DNA of 64,000 nucleotides from Dromiciops gliroides (GCF_019393635.1 NC_057866.1:168142903-168206902); one strand, 5' to 3'. Shown: positions 53,341-63,830, counted from the stretch's first letter. Numbers and translations: made by a program. Notes: a model not told the origin generated them from the letters alone.

Positions 53341-53714
53341 CCACTACTACTAGTAGTACTAGTAGTACTAATAGAAATACTAGTATTAGTAGTACTGGTA
53401 GCGGTGATGGTAGTAGTAGTGATGGTGGTGGTAGTGAAAAAAGGAACAGAAGAAGGAGGAGGAAGAGAAGAAGTAGGAGGAGAAAGAGGAGGAGGAGGAG
53501 GAGTAGAAGAAGGAGGAGAAAGAAAAGGAAGAGAAGAAGAAGAAAGAGGAGGAGGAGGAGGAAGAGAAGAAGTAGGAAGAGAAAGAGGAGGAGGAAGAGT
53601 AGAAGGAGGAGAAAGAAAAGGAAGAAGAGAAGAAAGAGGAGGAGGAAGAGTAGAAGAAGGAGGAAAAAGAGAAGGAGGATAAGAAGAAAGAGGAGGAGGG
53701 GGAAGAGAAGGGAG
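53341..53714 (+). repeat. Compound trinucleotide and homopurine tract
   Basis: 53341-53435 is TAG/TGG/ACT triplets. 53436-53714 is about 280 bp of GGA/GAA purines on the plus strand, with few interruptions (mostly single T in agtagg or agtaga). Arg/Lys/Glu-rich and Ser-rich frames up to 140 codons cross it and are artefacts. Confidence 0.95.
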
Positions 53715-53925
53715 ATATTCTAAGGGTTGTGAAGCACTTTACATATATTATTTCATTTGAGTCCCATAACAATCCCATCAAATTAGTATTCCTGTTTCAC
53801 AAACAGGGAAAGTGAAGCTTGAAGAGGTTAATGAACTTTCCCAAGATCCCCCAGGTCCTAAGTGTTGAAGGTAGCTCAGGTCTCCCTGACTCTGAGTGTA
53901 GCATACTCCATGCCACCCTCATGGA
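53715..53925 (-). repeat. MIR-family SINE
   Basis: tgtgaagcactttacatatatt, cccataacaatcccatcaaat, gaactttcccaagatccccc and aggtctccctgactctgag. The purine tract abuts its 3' end, so the tract probably grew from the MIR tail. Confidence 0.85.
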
Positions 53926-54104
53926 ACCTGGTGCCCTTATGACTTTCCAGTGTCTATCTGCTGGTTTGATATTCACACGCACCAGGCTCCAGCTTCCGCT
54001 GCTTCATTGACTGACTATCGCCAGCTCATTTTCAGCCATTCAGGAAGCCTTTGGGTTGCCTGTAGACTTCTGAGTCTTCATTCACATTTGTTTATCCACA
54101 GGGA

Positions 54105-54570
54105 GTATGCAATATGGTACAGTGGAAAGACAATTAGTTTTAGAGTCAGAGGACATGAATTTCAGCACTGACACTACCTGGGTGATTTTGGAAAAGCGTT
54201 GTTTTTTCAGTTGTTTTGTCGTGTCTGACTCTTTGTGACCTCATTTGGGGTTTTCTTGGCAAAGATACTGGAGTGGTTTGCCATTTCCTTCTTCAGCTCA
54301 TTTTACAGATGAAGAAACTGAGGCGAACAGGGTTAATTGATTTGCCAAGGTCACACAGCTAGTAAGTATCTGAGGTCAAATTTGAACTCAGGAAGATGAG
54401 ACTTCTTAACTCTAAGCCTGGCTACTGTTTCCCCTATAGTATCACCTAGCTGCTCTTTGGGAAAGTAGTCAGTTAATTAACCTGCCTTGGCCTCAGTTTC
54501 CTTCTTTGTAAAAATGAAGGGATTGGAACATATGTCCTCTGAGGTTTCAAGCTCTAATTCTGTGATCTTA
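54105..54570 (+). repeat. MIR-family SINE split by a WALLSI-like SINE
   Basis: atggtacagtggaaagacaat and agagtcagaggacatgaat; after the insertion ttggcctcagtttccttctttg and ctgaggtttcaagctctaattc. Confidence 0.85.
54200..54455 (-). repeat. WALLSI/MAR-like SINE
   Basis: Antisense, nearly complete: gtcgtgtctgactctttgtg, ggcaaagatactggagtgg, then the CORE and atcacctagctgctc. TSD about tttgg(a/g)aaag in the host MIR. Confidence 0.92.
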
Positions 54571-54954
54571 GATATTTCTCTTTCCTTAGTGTACAGGAAG
54601 GAATGGATTAAAAAGACCTTCTACAGACAAAGTTTTCCCCCATTAACTCAAAAACTTAATATATCACCCAACAACAAACCCTTTCATCACAGGGTGTCTT
54701 CTGATTTGAGTTAGAACTGGATTGCAAGAGGGTGGAACAGGTGGCATATGTGTGTAGGCATTTGCCTAGGTATGGCCTCCTCCACATCTGGCTGCTCTGG
54801 AATTCTAGAGAAGTTGAGCCACATCTGGGAGCTGCTAACTCTCTAAGATGAAAAGTTTCAAAGAATATACTTATCTGCATTAGCAGAGATTTTCTTTCTT
54901 ACCAGTATTTCCCTATGCCAGTGAAATTATAAACCCTGTCCAATATACTTATGT

Positions 54955-55160
54955 TTATGATTCCATTGTATACATTATATAGAGACATATACATATATGT
55001 ATATATTATATATATACAATAGAATGGATTTCTCTAGATAGACATAAATGTATATACATTTGTGTATGTATAATATATACAAAAGAATCAGACATATATG
55101 TATATATACTGAATGTGATATATATTTATATGTATATATAATAAAACCACAGACATGTGT
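54955..55160. repeat. AT-rich simple sequence
   Basis: Mixed (TA)n, ACATATATGT and TATACAT units with no strict period. Confidence 0.85.
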
Positions 55161-55237
55161 ATATTACATATGGAGAGAAATATAATTTATCACAATCTCC
55201 CTGCTTAGAATCTTTTTGGCAATCTAAGCATCCTTTT

Positions 55238-55262
55238 GGGCGGGGGTGGGGGGGTGGGGGGG
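55238..55262 (+). other. G-quadruplex-type G tract
   Basis: Four G runs of 3, 5, 7 and 7 separated by single bases (C, T, T). This meets the usual G3+N1-7 pattern with very short loops. Confidence 0.8.
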
Positions 55263-55867
55263 TGTCAGTAGTCATTAAATCTAGAGTCATTCAACAATTA
55301 TTTCCTTGACTGTTCATAGCTCCATACCAAATGATATGGAGAAATGAACCAAAATTAGGGATTTTTATGTCAAGAGCAAGTCTCATATACTGGGTCTGGG
55401 ACACCCCAGCCTGCCATTTGGTAGCTTCCTATTTTAACTGTCTCTGATAACCAGGTGCCAAACTGTATGATATCTAAGGTGCTGGAATAGTGCAAATGTA
55501 TCAGTTTCCTTTAAATTTGTTGCCTGGGGGAAAGCCTCTGTTACCCATCCTAGTTACATATGTGGACACAACTTTTATTTGTTTTGAACATTTTCAACCC
55601 TTAACAAGAAAGGGTTTGGGTCTAACCAGTAAAAGATCACCCCAGGGAAAGGGCAGGGCTGGGAACTCAGTGGGTGGCAATGATTCCTAACTGCAATCTG
55701 AGGTTTACCATATTTTATGGCTTCCATTAAAAAAAAATCACTGTGTTTTGTTGTGTTTTGTTTTGTTTTGTTTTTTCTCCCTTTGGAGGGAAGAATTTCA
55801 GATGGGGAATGTGCCTTTTTCGACACATCCTGCTTGAAATCATGAAACAATGGCCAGACTTATGCTT

Positions 55868-56108
55868 ATGATTGGCTTGGGGTAGTGGATTGGCCATTAG
55901 ACCTGGAGCCAAAAAAATCTGAGTTTGAGCCTTAGCCTCAACACTTCCTGGTTGCATGATTTTGAGCAAATGGCTTATCCTCTTGGAGCCTCATTTTCCT
56001 CAACTGTAAAATGGGGATGATAATTATTATACTCCTTTTCTCTTACTAGGCTGTTTTGAGGAAAACACGCTGTAAAGTGATATGCAAATGCTGGGTGATG
56101 CTCATTAG
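55868..56108 (+). repeat. MIR-family SINE, near full-length
   Basis: gtagtggattggccattagac, ttgagcaaatggcttatcc, ctcaactgtaaaatgggg and taaagtgatatgcaaatgctgg. One of the most complete MIR copies here. Confidence 0.88.
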
Positions 56109-56123
56109 CCAGAGTCTTTTAAG

Positions 56124-56352
56124 TTTTGTTGTTCAGTTCTTTCAATCATGTTCAACTCTTGGTGACTCCACTTGAGGTTTTCTTGGCTAAGACACTGGAG
56201 TGGTTTGGCATTTCCTTCTCTAGCTCATTTGACAGATGAGGAAAATGAGGCAAACAGGGTGAAGTGACTTGCCCAGGATAACAAAGCTAGTAAGTATCTG
56301 AGGCTGGATTTGAATTCAGGTCTTCCTGACTCCAGGCTTAGTGCTGTATCCA
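56124..56352 (-). repeat. WALLSI/MAR-like SINE, 5'-truncated
   Basis: Lacks the tRNA-like head beyond tgtatccact. The TSD tcttttaag is at about 56115-56123 and 56354-56362. Confidence 0.9.
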
Positions 56353-56419
56353 CTCTTTTAAGCCACTAAATCCATACTGAGGTGAATTTTAAGCAAACTT
56401 GACAGTGGATACAAAAAGT

Positions 56420-56785
56420 TTACTCTATACCACCTTGCCTCTTTGCAGCTTTGCTCTGGCTGTCCCCTATTTATGAAATGCTCCCCATTCTTTCCTCTAC
56501 CTGTTAGAATCCCTGGGTTCTGTTGAAGCACAATTCAAGTCTCATTTGTACACTACTTTTATGGTACTCTCAGCAGTTGTTATGGCTCTTTCCCACTGTT
56601 TCCCCCCGACAAGTCTTGTGTCTCCCCCTCCCTTTGCCACCAGCCTCTTCATCCTCTACCCCCAAAACTCCCTATGTAAAATTCCTGAGAGTATGAACTT
56701 CCATTTTTTCCTTTGTATTCCTAGCATTTAGTGCAGTGCCTGGTATATAGTTGGCAGTTAATAAATGTTTATTAAATTGAATGAC
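56420..56785 (+). repeat. LINE-2 3' region
   Basis: tatttatgaaatgctcccc, gttgaagcacaattcaagtc, gcagtgcctggtatatagttgg, ending ataaatgtttattaaattg. Confidence 0.82.
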
Positions 56786-56808
56786 AGAGGAGAAAGGGGG
56801 GGAGAGAA

Positions 56809-56810
<2 letters not shown>

Positions 56811-56883
<73 letters not shown>
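56811..56883 (+). repeat. (GT)n(GA)n compound microsatellite
   Basis: About 16 GT units followed by about 20 GA units; sits directly behind the L2 3' end. Confidence 0.97.
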
Positions 56884-56886
<3 letters not shown>

Positions 56887-57720
56887 ATCCATTTCTTTAT
56901 ATTGAAATAACTTTTCTTTCAATATCAAGTTTTTCCTCGTCCCTTACCTCTTTCCAGACCCCCAGCACATTTGAGTGATCATTCCACTTATACTCAATTT
57001 TGAGGGTTTGGGGGCAGATGGCTACTATATTAAGTGAGATACAGTTGGCTGTGGGAAAGGACATTCATTGGCTGTCCTTTTCAGATAGCTAGAATAACAT
57101 GTGTATGGTGATGAATATTTAGGTGGGTGTATGTCTGAGGTGTGTCTGTACCGCAAGAGGGCAGTTTTTCCCCCGTGGCTTGCGAAATCAGCCTCATTAC
57201 TGTGGTTGCGATCTATCAATCTTTATTTCTTTTTAAGAACCATCCTATCTGATCATTAGCTTCTAGGTTTGCCCCCACCCTGGAAGTAGGCGGGTAGTTG
57301 GCGGGAGCTGGAAGTATCAGGTGAAGACATAGGGAAGGGGGTATGAGGAACTGGCTCTGACCATTCCATACCTGAGCAGAGTTGTCCAGCCTGTCCCTAG
57401 AGAAAAACAGGGAGTGGTAGAGCAGAAGAGAGACTGGCAGGCAAGGCTCTGTAGAGGCTCAGGTTCCAGTGGTATTGGAAGGCAGGCCCCCCCAAGAACT
57501 AAGCATTGGATATACATTTTAGTCAACTTGGGCTGGTAGGCGTTTTGCATGGATCTGAGTATTTGTGTATAAGTATAGTGAATGAATGTGCCCAGGCATT
57601 CTCCTGGGGCTTTATTAACCCAAAGGAGATTTTTTCAGGTGCCCCACCTATTAGAGCTTTCCCTATATAGGATTACCTTTACAAATTTTCCTCTTGCATT
57701 CAAATGTGAGTACCTTGATG
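56884..57720. other. Unassigned sequence
   Basis: No repeat or exon recognised. 57170-57310 is a little richer in CpG and GC (gcgggtagttggcgggag). Confidence 0.4.
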
Positions 57721-57724
57721 GAGA

Positions 57725-57815
57725 TTGTGACCTTTTTTTTTTTTTTTTGTATCTACATGATTTAGCACAATGCTTGTTGCAAAGTAAGCTCTTAATAAAT
57801 GCTCATTGACTGACT
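57725..57815 (+). repeat. LINE-2 3' end
   Basis: gatttagcacaatgcttgttgc then gctcttaataaatgctcattgactgac, behind an internal poly-T run. Confidence 0.75.
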
Positions 57816-57957
57816 AACCGATATTGATGATATCTCCTTGATAAAGTGTTAATTCCTTTCCTTGAGTTGTCCCATTGATACCCCACTGAGAATGACTGAT
57901 TGTTTCATGGCTAGTTCATAATCTGGACTAGGATTTGATCTTTAAAAGGGAGAGCAG

Positions 57958-58172
57958 TTTCTCAGCAGTGCAATGATCCAAGACAATTCCAAAGAACTCA
58001 TGATGGAAAATATTCTCCACATCCAGAAAAAAGAACTGCAGATTCTAAATGCAGACTGAACCATACTGTTTCTACTTTTTTTTTCTTTTTTGAGGTTTTT
58101 CCCTTTTGTTCTGATTCTTCTTTCACAACATGACTAATGCAGAAATACGTTTAATGTGATTGTAAAAAAAAA
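57958..58172 (+). repeat. L1 fragment with early A tail and TSD
   Basis: 215 bp of L1 3' UTR ending abruptly after taatgtgattgt in an A tail, about 120 bp before the usual L1 3' end (compare the copy at 61771). The TSD aaaagggagagcag is at 57944-57957 and 58173-58186. Confidence 0.9.
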
Positions 58173-58344
58173 AAAAGGGAGAGCAGAAATAGGGGACAGA
58201 TAGAAGAGAAGCTAGGCTAAAGATTGGACAAAGAAAGCAAGCTAGGAGGTATCTGAAAGGAAGATTGAATAGCTTCATGGCCTCTTAAGGGAGCCATATT
58301 CTCCAGGGAACCATGTAGCCCCCAAAAAGGTAGCAGATGGAGGC

Positions 58345-58430
58345 AGCAGAAACAATCAATCATTGAGCATTTATGAAATGCCTACTGGGTGGCAGGCACT
58401 GGGTTAGGCTTTGAGGATACAGGAAAAAAT
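58345..58430 (-). repeat. LINE-2 3' end
   Basis: caatcattgagcatttatgaaatgcc and aggcactgggttaggctttg. Confidence 0.8.
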
Positions 58431-58431
58431 G

Positions 58432-58581
58432 GGGCAGCTAGGTAGCACAGTGGATAAAGCACCAGCCCTGGATTCAGGAGGACCTGAGTTCAAATCTGAC
58501 CTCAGACACTTGACACTTACTGGCTGTGTGACTCTGGGCAAGTCATTTAACCCTCATTGCCCCCACACACACACACACAAA
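58432..58581 (+). repeat. WSINE1-like SINE, type A, with (CA)n tail
   Basis: Full-length sense copy; its tail has turned into a short CA run before the A stretch. TSD not clear. Confidence 0.92.
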
Positions 58582-58744
58582 AAGAGAGATTATATAAATG
58601 CTAGCTATTATTTAGGGGCTCAAGTATGAACCTTTTGAATATTTTAAATAAGAGCTGAGGGGGAAAGAGGTCTGGGTAAGTAAAACCTGTCCTATATTAA
58701 ATGTACTGTTAACCTGAATTCTTACATGGGAACTGAGGAGCCCT

Positions 58745-58748
<4 letters not shown>

Positions 58749-58794
<46 letters not shown>
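58749..58794 (+). repeat. (GT)n microsatellite
   Basis: About 23 uninterrupted GT units. A short (GA)n follows at about 58904-58920. Confidence 0.97.
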
Positions 58795-58796
<2 letters not shown>

Positions 58797-59225
58797 CTAT
58801 ACAAGAGATAAATTCTGATATTCCTATGCAAAATTCAAGGTTAGGGAAAAATGTGTCAAATTTTTATCTATCCAGGCAAAACCCTGGGAGGTTTCAAAAA
58901 GCAAAGAGAGAGAGAGAGAGAAACTGATGAGAGATGGTCTCAAGATTGAAGCCAGAGCTTCAATGTGGGGTCATGAGTTATATATACACATATCATCAAG
59001 GACATGTATGACCATAAAAGTATGGGGGATGTTATCATATAGTAATAATGAGAAATATTCAGCTTGAGATATTACAAGAGCCAGAGGTAGAGGCCTTTGG
59101 GGTGTTTGGTGAATTCCCTAGGGCAGACTTATAGTAGACTATTGATGAGGATCATGTAAAATGAGGAGGCAGGTGATCTATACCAGTGGAGGGTATGGCC
59201 ACACAAGCAAGATCCTAGATCCATA

Positions 59226-59228
<3 letters not shown>

Positions 59229-59309
<81 letters not shown>

Positions 59310-59318
59310 CCCCCCCCT

Positions 59319-59349
<31 letters not shown>

Positions 59350-59369
59350 CCCCCCTCCCCCTCTCTCCT

Positions 59370-59410
<41 letters not shown>
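59229..59410 (+). repeat. (TC)n/(CA)n microsatellite with C runs
   Basis: About 165 bp of TC repeats broken by two C-rich islands (near 59307 and 59349), ending in a short (CA)n. Arg/Glu frames on the minus strand are artefacts. Confidence 0.97.
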
Positions 59411-59411
<1 letters not shown>

Positions 59412-59461
59412 TCTTGCTCTCTCTCCACATATCATAGGAACATTGATTTAGATGTATAACA

Positions 59462-59700
59462 GTCACTGACATTTGTAGAGAATTATAAAGTTCATAAAGC
59501 ATTTTACATACATGATCTCAACAACCCTGGGAAATATGTGCCATTGTAATCCCTTTTTTACACATTAGGAAACAGTTTGAGAGAAGTCAAATGACTTGCC
59601 CAGGATCATACAGTTTAGGAATGTTTGAGACAGAATTTGAACCCAGGTCTTCCTGGAATCTCTAGGTCAAATGAATTCTATCCACTATGACATGTTACCT
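59462..59700 (-). repeat. MIR-family SINE
   Basis: cataaagcattttacatacatg, tcaacaaccctgggaaatatg, then the CORE (gacttgcccaggatcatac) and aacccaggtcttcctgg. Confidence 0.88.
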
Positions 59701-59735
59701 TTCAAGTAAACAATCTACCAAATTTAATTCGATTC

Positions 59736-59890
59736 GGGGCAGCTAGGTGGCACAGTGGATAGAGCAATGGCCCTGGAGTCAGGAGTACCTGAGTTCAAAT
59801 CTGACCTCAGACACTTAACACTTACTAGCTGTGTGACCCTGGGCAAGTCACTTAACCCCAATTGCCTCACTAAAAAAACAAACAAACAAA
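59736..59890 (+). repeat. WSINE1-like SINE, type B
   Basis: Sense full-length with (CAAA)n tail. The perfect 16-bp TSD aaatttaattcgattc is at 59720-59735 and 59891-59906. Confidence 0.96.
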
Positions 59891-59906
59891 AAATTTAATT
59901 CGATTC

Positions 59907-60070
59907 AGTTTATCAAACATTTAGTAAGTGCCTCCTATGTGGGAGGTCTTCTACTAAGGGCTAGGAAAAACAACCCCAAAACAAGAACAAAACAAAGCAA
60001 AAATCAAAGAGAGAACTGCCCTTTCCCTCAAGGAGCTTCTGTACAAGAAGGGCTGTGCATCTCTCTGTAC
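59907..60070 (-). repeat. LINE-2 3' end
   Basis: tcaaacatttagtaagtgcc, gaactgccctttccctcaagg and agcttctgtacaag. Confidence 0.75.
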
Positions 60071-60214
60071 TTCTGTAGTCAAGAGCTACAAGAATGTTCA
60101 TTCCTGGAGCAGCCAGCTTGGAAATGGTAGCTCATAATGAATTTATATCATCACCATGGTGGGTTTTCTTTCCTTCACATTCACTGTTAATCTCTGTATT
60201 CCCTGGTTTTTTTT

Positions 60215-60515
60215 TTTAAGTCAAATCAAGAAACATTTATTAAGGGGGCAGCTAGGTGGCACAGTGGATAAGGCGCTAGCCCTGGATTCAGGAAGAGCTG
60301 AGTTCAAATCCAGGTTCAGACACTTGACACTTACTAGCTATGTGACCCTGGGCAAGTCATTTAACCCTCGTTGCCCCAGAAAAACCAAACAAAACAAGAA
60401 GCATTTATTAAGCACTTCCTATGTGCCAGGCTCTGTGTTTAAGTTCAGAGAATACAAATACAAAAAGAAAGAAGGACAGTCCTTACATGCCAGTGGGAGA
60501 GACAACACATAAAAG
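60215..60515 (-). repeat. LINE-2 3' end split by a SINE
   Basis: caagaaacatttattaag, then after the SINE gcacttcctatgtgccagg, ttcagagaatacaaatac and ccagtgggagagacaac. Confidence 0.82.
60245..60395 (+). repeat. WSINE1-like SINE, type A
   Basis: Sense full-length. The 17-bp TSD aagaa(a/g)catttattaag is at 60228-60244 and 60396-60412, within the L2 3' end. Confidence 0.95.
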
Positions 60516-60539
60516 GGAGGTGGTTGGTTCATCAGAATT

Positions 60540-61112
60540 CTCTTCTTAAATTAAATTTCATTTTTTTCGATCAACGACAATTTTCCTCTTCTCTCTCCTC
60601 CCCCACCCCATTTAGAAAAAAAAAGAAAACTAAAATTTTAATTTTTCAATCAATGAAAAATCTTCCTTTTCTCCTTCCTTCTCATCCCATTTAGAAAAAA
60701 CAAAAATTTTATTTTTTAATCAATGAAAATCTTCCTTCTCTCCTTCTTCCTCCCCCATACTATTTATAGAAAAAAAGGAAACAAATTTTTTTCAGTCAGT
60801 GAAAATCTTCCTTCTCTACCTCCTCCCCCACTTCATTTAGAAAGTAACCCTTTTTATAAATCTGTATAATGGGACAAAACCAATTTCCCCCTTGGCCATG
60901 TCCCAAAAAATATGTCTCAATCTCCACTCTCGAGTTGATCTTCTGTCTGTCATGAGGTGGGCAGCATGCTTCATCAAAGGTTCTCTGGAATTGTGGTAGA
61001 TCACAGTTCTTAAGTCTTTCAAAGTTGGTTGTTTTTCCAGTGTTGTTGTTATTGTATAAATTGCTCTCTTGGTTCTGCTTACTTTACAGGGCGTCACCAA
61101 GCCTCTCATCAT
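60540..61112 (-). repeat. L1-lineage retroelement 3' region with tandemly repeated tail
   Basis: 60840-61112 reads, on the minus strand, through agcagaaccaagagagcaat, cttaagaactgtgatctacc, gatgaagcatgctgcccacc and ttttgggacatggccaagg, a sequence related to L1 3' ends. The 3' UTR (60540-60845) consists of four units of about 75 bp (each with caatgaaaatcttcctt, a C/T-rich part, and catttagaaaaaa). Confidence 0.65.
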
Positions 61113-61239
61113 AACAGCCGAGGAAACTTGGGTGGGGGGAGATTAAGTGATTTGATCTGGTAAATGGATCTAGGAAATTGGCAGCTGCTATTAAAGGACT
61201 TAATTTTTTTTCTTACTCCTACTAAGACTATTTTGCATT

Positions 61240-61360
61240 TCTATATTATTATTGATAGCTCACAGTTACACCTTGAGGTTTACACCCTGCTTTCACAGTC
61301 AAAACCACAGGGTTAGAAGGGACCTCAGGGGCCAGCTAGTCCAAACACGACCAAAAAAAG
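61240..61360. repeat. MIR and CR1/L3 fragments
   Basis: 61240-61300 resembles a MIR 3' part (ttgatagctcacagttacacc); 61305-61350 is CR1/L3-like (gggttagaagggacctcagg). Confidence 0.5.
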
Positions 61361-61442
61361 ACTATTCCCTATTTCCTTGAAATGACCTTGTGAGGTAGAC
61401 AGTGTAAGTCATTTCTGCTCTTTAAGCCTTCTCTCTTTCTTT

Positions 61443-61612
61443 CTTTCTTTTTTTTAATTTAAAAAAATATTTTTTTAGTGAGGCAATTGGGCTTAAGTGG
61501 CTTGCCCAGGGTCACACAACTAGTAAGTTTTAAGTGTCTGAGGCTGGATTTGAACTCAGGTACTCCTGACTCCAGGGCCTGTGCTCTATCCGCTGCGCCA
61601 CCTAGCTGCCCC
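61443..61612 (-). repeat. WSINE1-like SINE, type B
   Basis: Antisense full-length. The 15-bp TSD ccttctctctttctt is at 61428-61442 and 61613-61627. Confidence 0.95.
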
Positions 61613-61770
61613 TTCTCTCTTTCTTTTAAACGTTTTAATTTATTCCCTTTTCCTACATCTGTTTTGCTTACTGACGCCCCTCTCCACTTGGCAATAGAAA
61701 TTGCCTTTCTAACAAATGAGCAGTCAACCAACACCGGGCAATGCATTGGTCACCTTTAGACTGTAAGCTC

Positions 61771-62586
61771 CTGCTCTTTTTGTGGTGGCAAGAATTTGGA
61801 AATTGAGGGGCTGCCCATCAATTGGGGAATGGCTGAACAAGTTGTGGTATATGAATGTAATGGAATACTATTGTGCTGTAAGAAACAATGAGCACGAGGA
61901 TTTCAGAAAAATCCTGGAAGGACCTACATGAACTGATGCTGAGTGAGATGAGCAGAACCAGGAGAACATTGTACACAGTATTGACAACATTATGTGTTGA
62001 TCAACTGTGTTGGACTTGACTCTTCTCAGCAATGCAATGGTCCAAGATAGTTCCAAAGGACTCATGATGAAAATGCTCTCCAAATCCAGAAAAAAAAAGA
62101 ACTATGGAATCTAGATGCAGATTGAATCATACTATCTCTATTTTTTTTGTTGTTTTTCTTTTTTGAGGTTTTTCCTTTTTGCTCTGATTCTTCTAGCATA
62201 GCATGACTAATGCAGAGATATGTTTAATGTGACTGTAACCTATATATAACCTAATGTGATATATAACCTATATCAGATTGCTTGCTGTTTTGGAGAGGGG
62301 GGAGGGAAGGGATGGAGGGAGAAAAATTTGAAACTAGAAATCTTATTTGTTTTTGTTGTTGTTGTTGTTGTTTTGTGAGGCAATTGGGGTTAAGTGAATT
62401 GCCCAGGGTCACACAGCTAGTAAGTGTCAAGTGTCTGAGACCAGGTTTGAACTCAGATCCTCCTGACTCCAGGGCGGGTGCTCTATCCACTGTGCCATCT
62501 AGCTGCCTCAAAACTAGAAATCTTATAAAAACAAACATTGAAAACTATCTATACATGTACCTAGAAAATAATAAAATACTTTTATG
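61771..62586 (+). repeat. L1 3' end, 5'-truncated, carrying a SINE
   Basis: Starts in the ORF2 C-terminus (ctgctctttttgtggtgg), then the 3' UTR and tail. The TSD attagactgta(a/g)gctc (left copy begins tt) is at about 61755-61770 and 62587-62602. About 650 bp without the SINE. Confidence 0.93.
62347..62510 (-). repeat. WSINE1-like SINE, type B
   Basis: Antisense full-length with a (GTT)n tail. The perfect 16-bp TSD aaactagaaatcttat is at 62331-62346 and 62511-62526, in the L1 tail region. Confidence 0.96.
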
Positions 62587-62804
62587 ATTAGACTGTAGGC
62601 TCATAGTGGACAGGGACTGTCTTTTGTTTCTTTTTAAATCTTCAGCCCTCAGCTCAGGGCCCAGCACATAGTAGGCACTTAATAAATGTTCATTGATTGA
62701 TTGATGTCTGAAAATGTATGCCTTGTTAAATACCTATCATCCATTACTTCAGAGAGTTGGGAAACATGTTCTGGGTAACTCTACCCCTTCCACACCCCCT
62801 TTCT

Positions 62805-62808
<4 letters not shown>

Positions 62809-62864
<56 letters not shown>

Positions 62865-62882
62865 CACACACACACACACACA
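62809..62882 (+). repeat. (CT)n(AC)n compound microsatellite
   Basis: About 26 CT units followed by about 9 AC units. Confidence 0.97.
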
Positions 62883-63184
62883 AAACTTAAGAATAATTTC
62901 AGTTCAATGATTGGTCTGTTGTCTGGTGAATATTCTAGGATACTTTTCTTGTTTTCTTCCCAAACCTTATCTTCACTAGATTTACTAATGATCCTCAAGA
63001 AATGGGGGAAGGAAGAGAAAAAGGAGACATTCTTTGGTAATAGCCAAGCCTTACTGTGAGGTTTGCTAGGCCAGGATAATGTTTATCACTAAAACTCAAG
63101 GGGGTAGAAAAATGTATTTATTCAGCTTTTTACAAAACCACCCAAATGACTAAAAAGCATGCAAGGTAAATATTGACAAGAAAT

Positions 63185-63315
63185 CCACCACTGAATTCAT
63201 GTTTAACCTTGGACAAGTCACTACATTTCTCTGGGCCTCAGTTTCTTTCAATGAAAAAATTCAGGGAATAAACTAAATTCATCCCTAAATCCCTTCTGGT
63301 TCTAATATCTGTGAC
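63185..63315 (+). repeat. MIR-family SINE, 3' half
   Basis: aaccttggacaagtcactac, tctgggcctcagtttctttc and ccttctggttctaatatctgtga. Confidence 0.75.
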
Positions 63316-63341
63316 TCATCTGAAGTAATAGAAGAGAATAC

Positions 63342-63384
<43 letters not shown>
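63342..63384 (+). repeat. (AC)n microsatellite
   Basis: About 20 uninterrupted AC units. Confidence 0.97.
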
Positions 63385-63386
<2 letters not shown>

Positions 63387-63563
63387 GCCAAGACACTTCC
63401 TTGTCTATGTCTCTTTTCATTGAAGCCTTTTTTTTTCTATCATTAAATAACACTTTTGATATCTGTTTCTGGGTTTTTAAATCTTTTCTTGGACTCCCCA
63501 ATTCTCTTCCTAAATGTGCAAGGGTCATCTGGGATGGTCATCTCATTGGTGTTATTGACGTTT

Positions 63564-63706
63564 TTTTTTTTTTTAGGCAATGGGGGTTAAGTGACTTGCC
63601 CAGGGTCACACAGCTAGTAAGTGTCAAGTGTCTGAGGCTGGATTTGAACTCAGGTACTCTTGAATCCAGGGCCGGTGCTTTAACCACTGCGCCATCTAGC
63701 TGCCCC
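63564..63706 (-). repeat. WSINE1-like SINE
   Basis: Antisense full-length; the CORE reads ggcaatgggggtt, between types A and B, as in the copy at 31223. TSD about ttattgac(g/a)ttt at 63552-63563 and 63708-63719. Confidence 0.93.
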
Positions 63707-63784
63707 ATTATTGACATTTATTGACCACCAACAGTGAGGGGAGGGAGGATGGATGATGAGAAGAAGATACAAAGACCACACCTG

Positions 63785-63830
63785 GATCATAATAAAAGCT
63801 TGTTGACTTGAATTGACTAACACACCACTC
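63785..63830 (+). repeat. LINE-2 3' end fragment
   Basis: ggatcataataaaagcttgttgacttgaattgac is the last part of a sense L2. Confidence 0.6.

Larger units (their letters stand above)
61745..62707 (+). repeat. LINE-2 3' end split by an L1
   Basis: Left part: cctttagactgtaagctcc. After the L1: gtggacagggactgtctttt, gcccagcacatagtaggcac and ttaataaatgttcattgattg. Confidence 0.88.

Noticed and set aside
53284-53781. Arg/Lys-rich (140 codons), Glu/Gly-rich and Ser/Phe-rich frames resembling RS-domain proteins.
   Set aside because: Purine-repeat translation; no complex sequence within the frame.
59129-59435. Arg/Glu-rich minus-strand frames of 85-99 codons.
   Set aside because: Translation of the (TC)n microsatellite.
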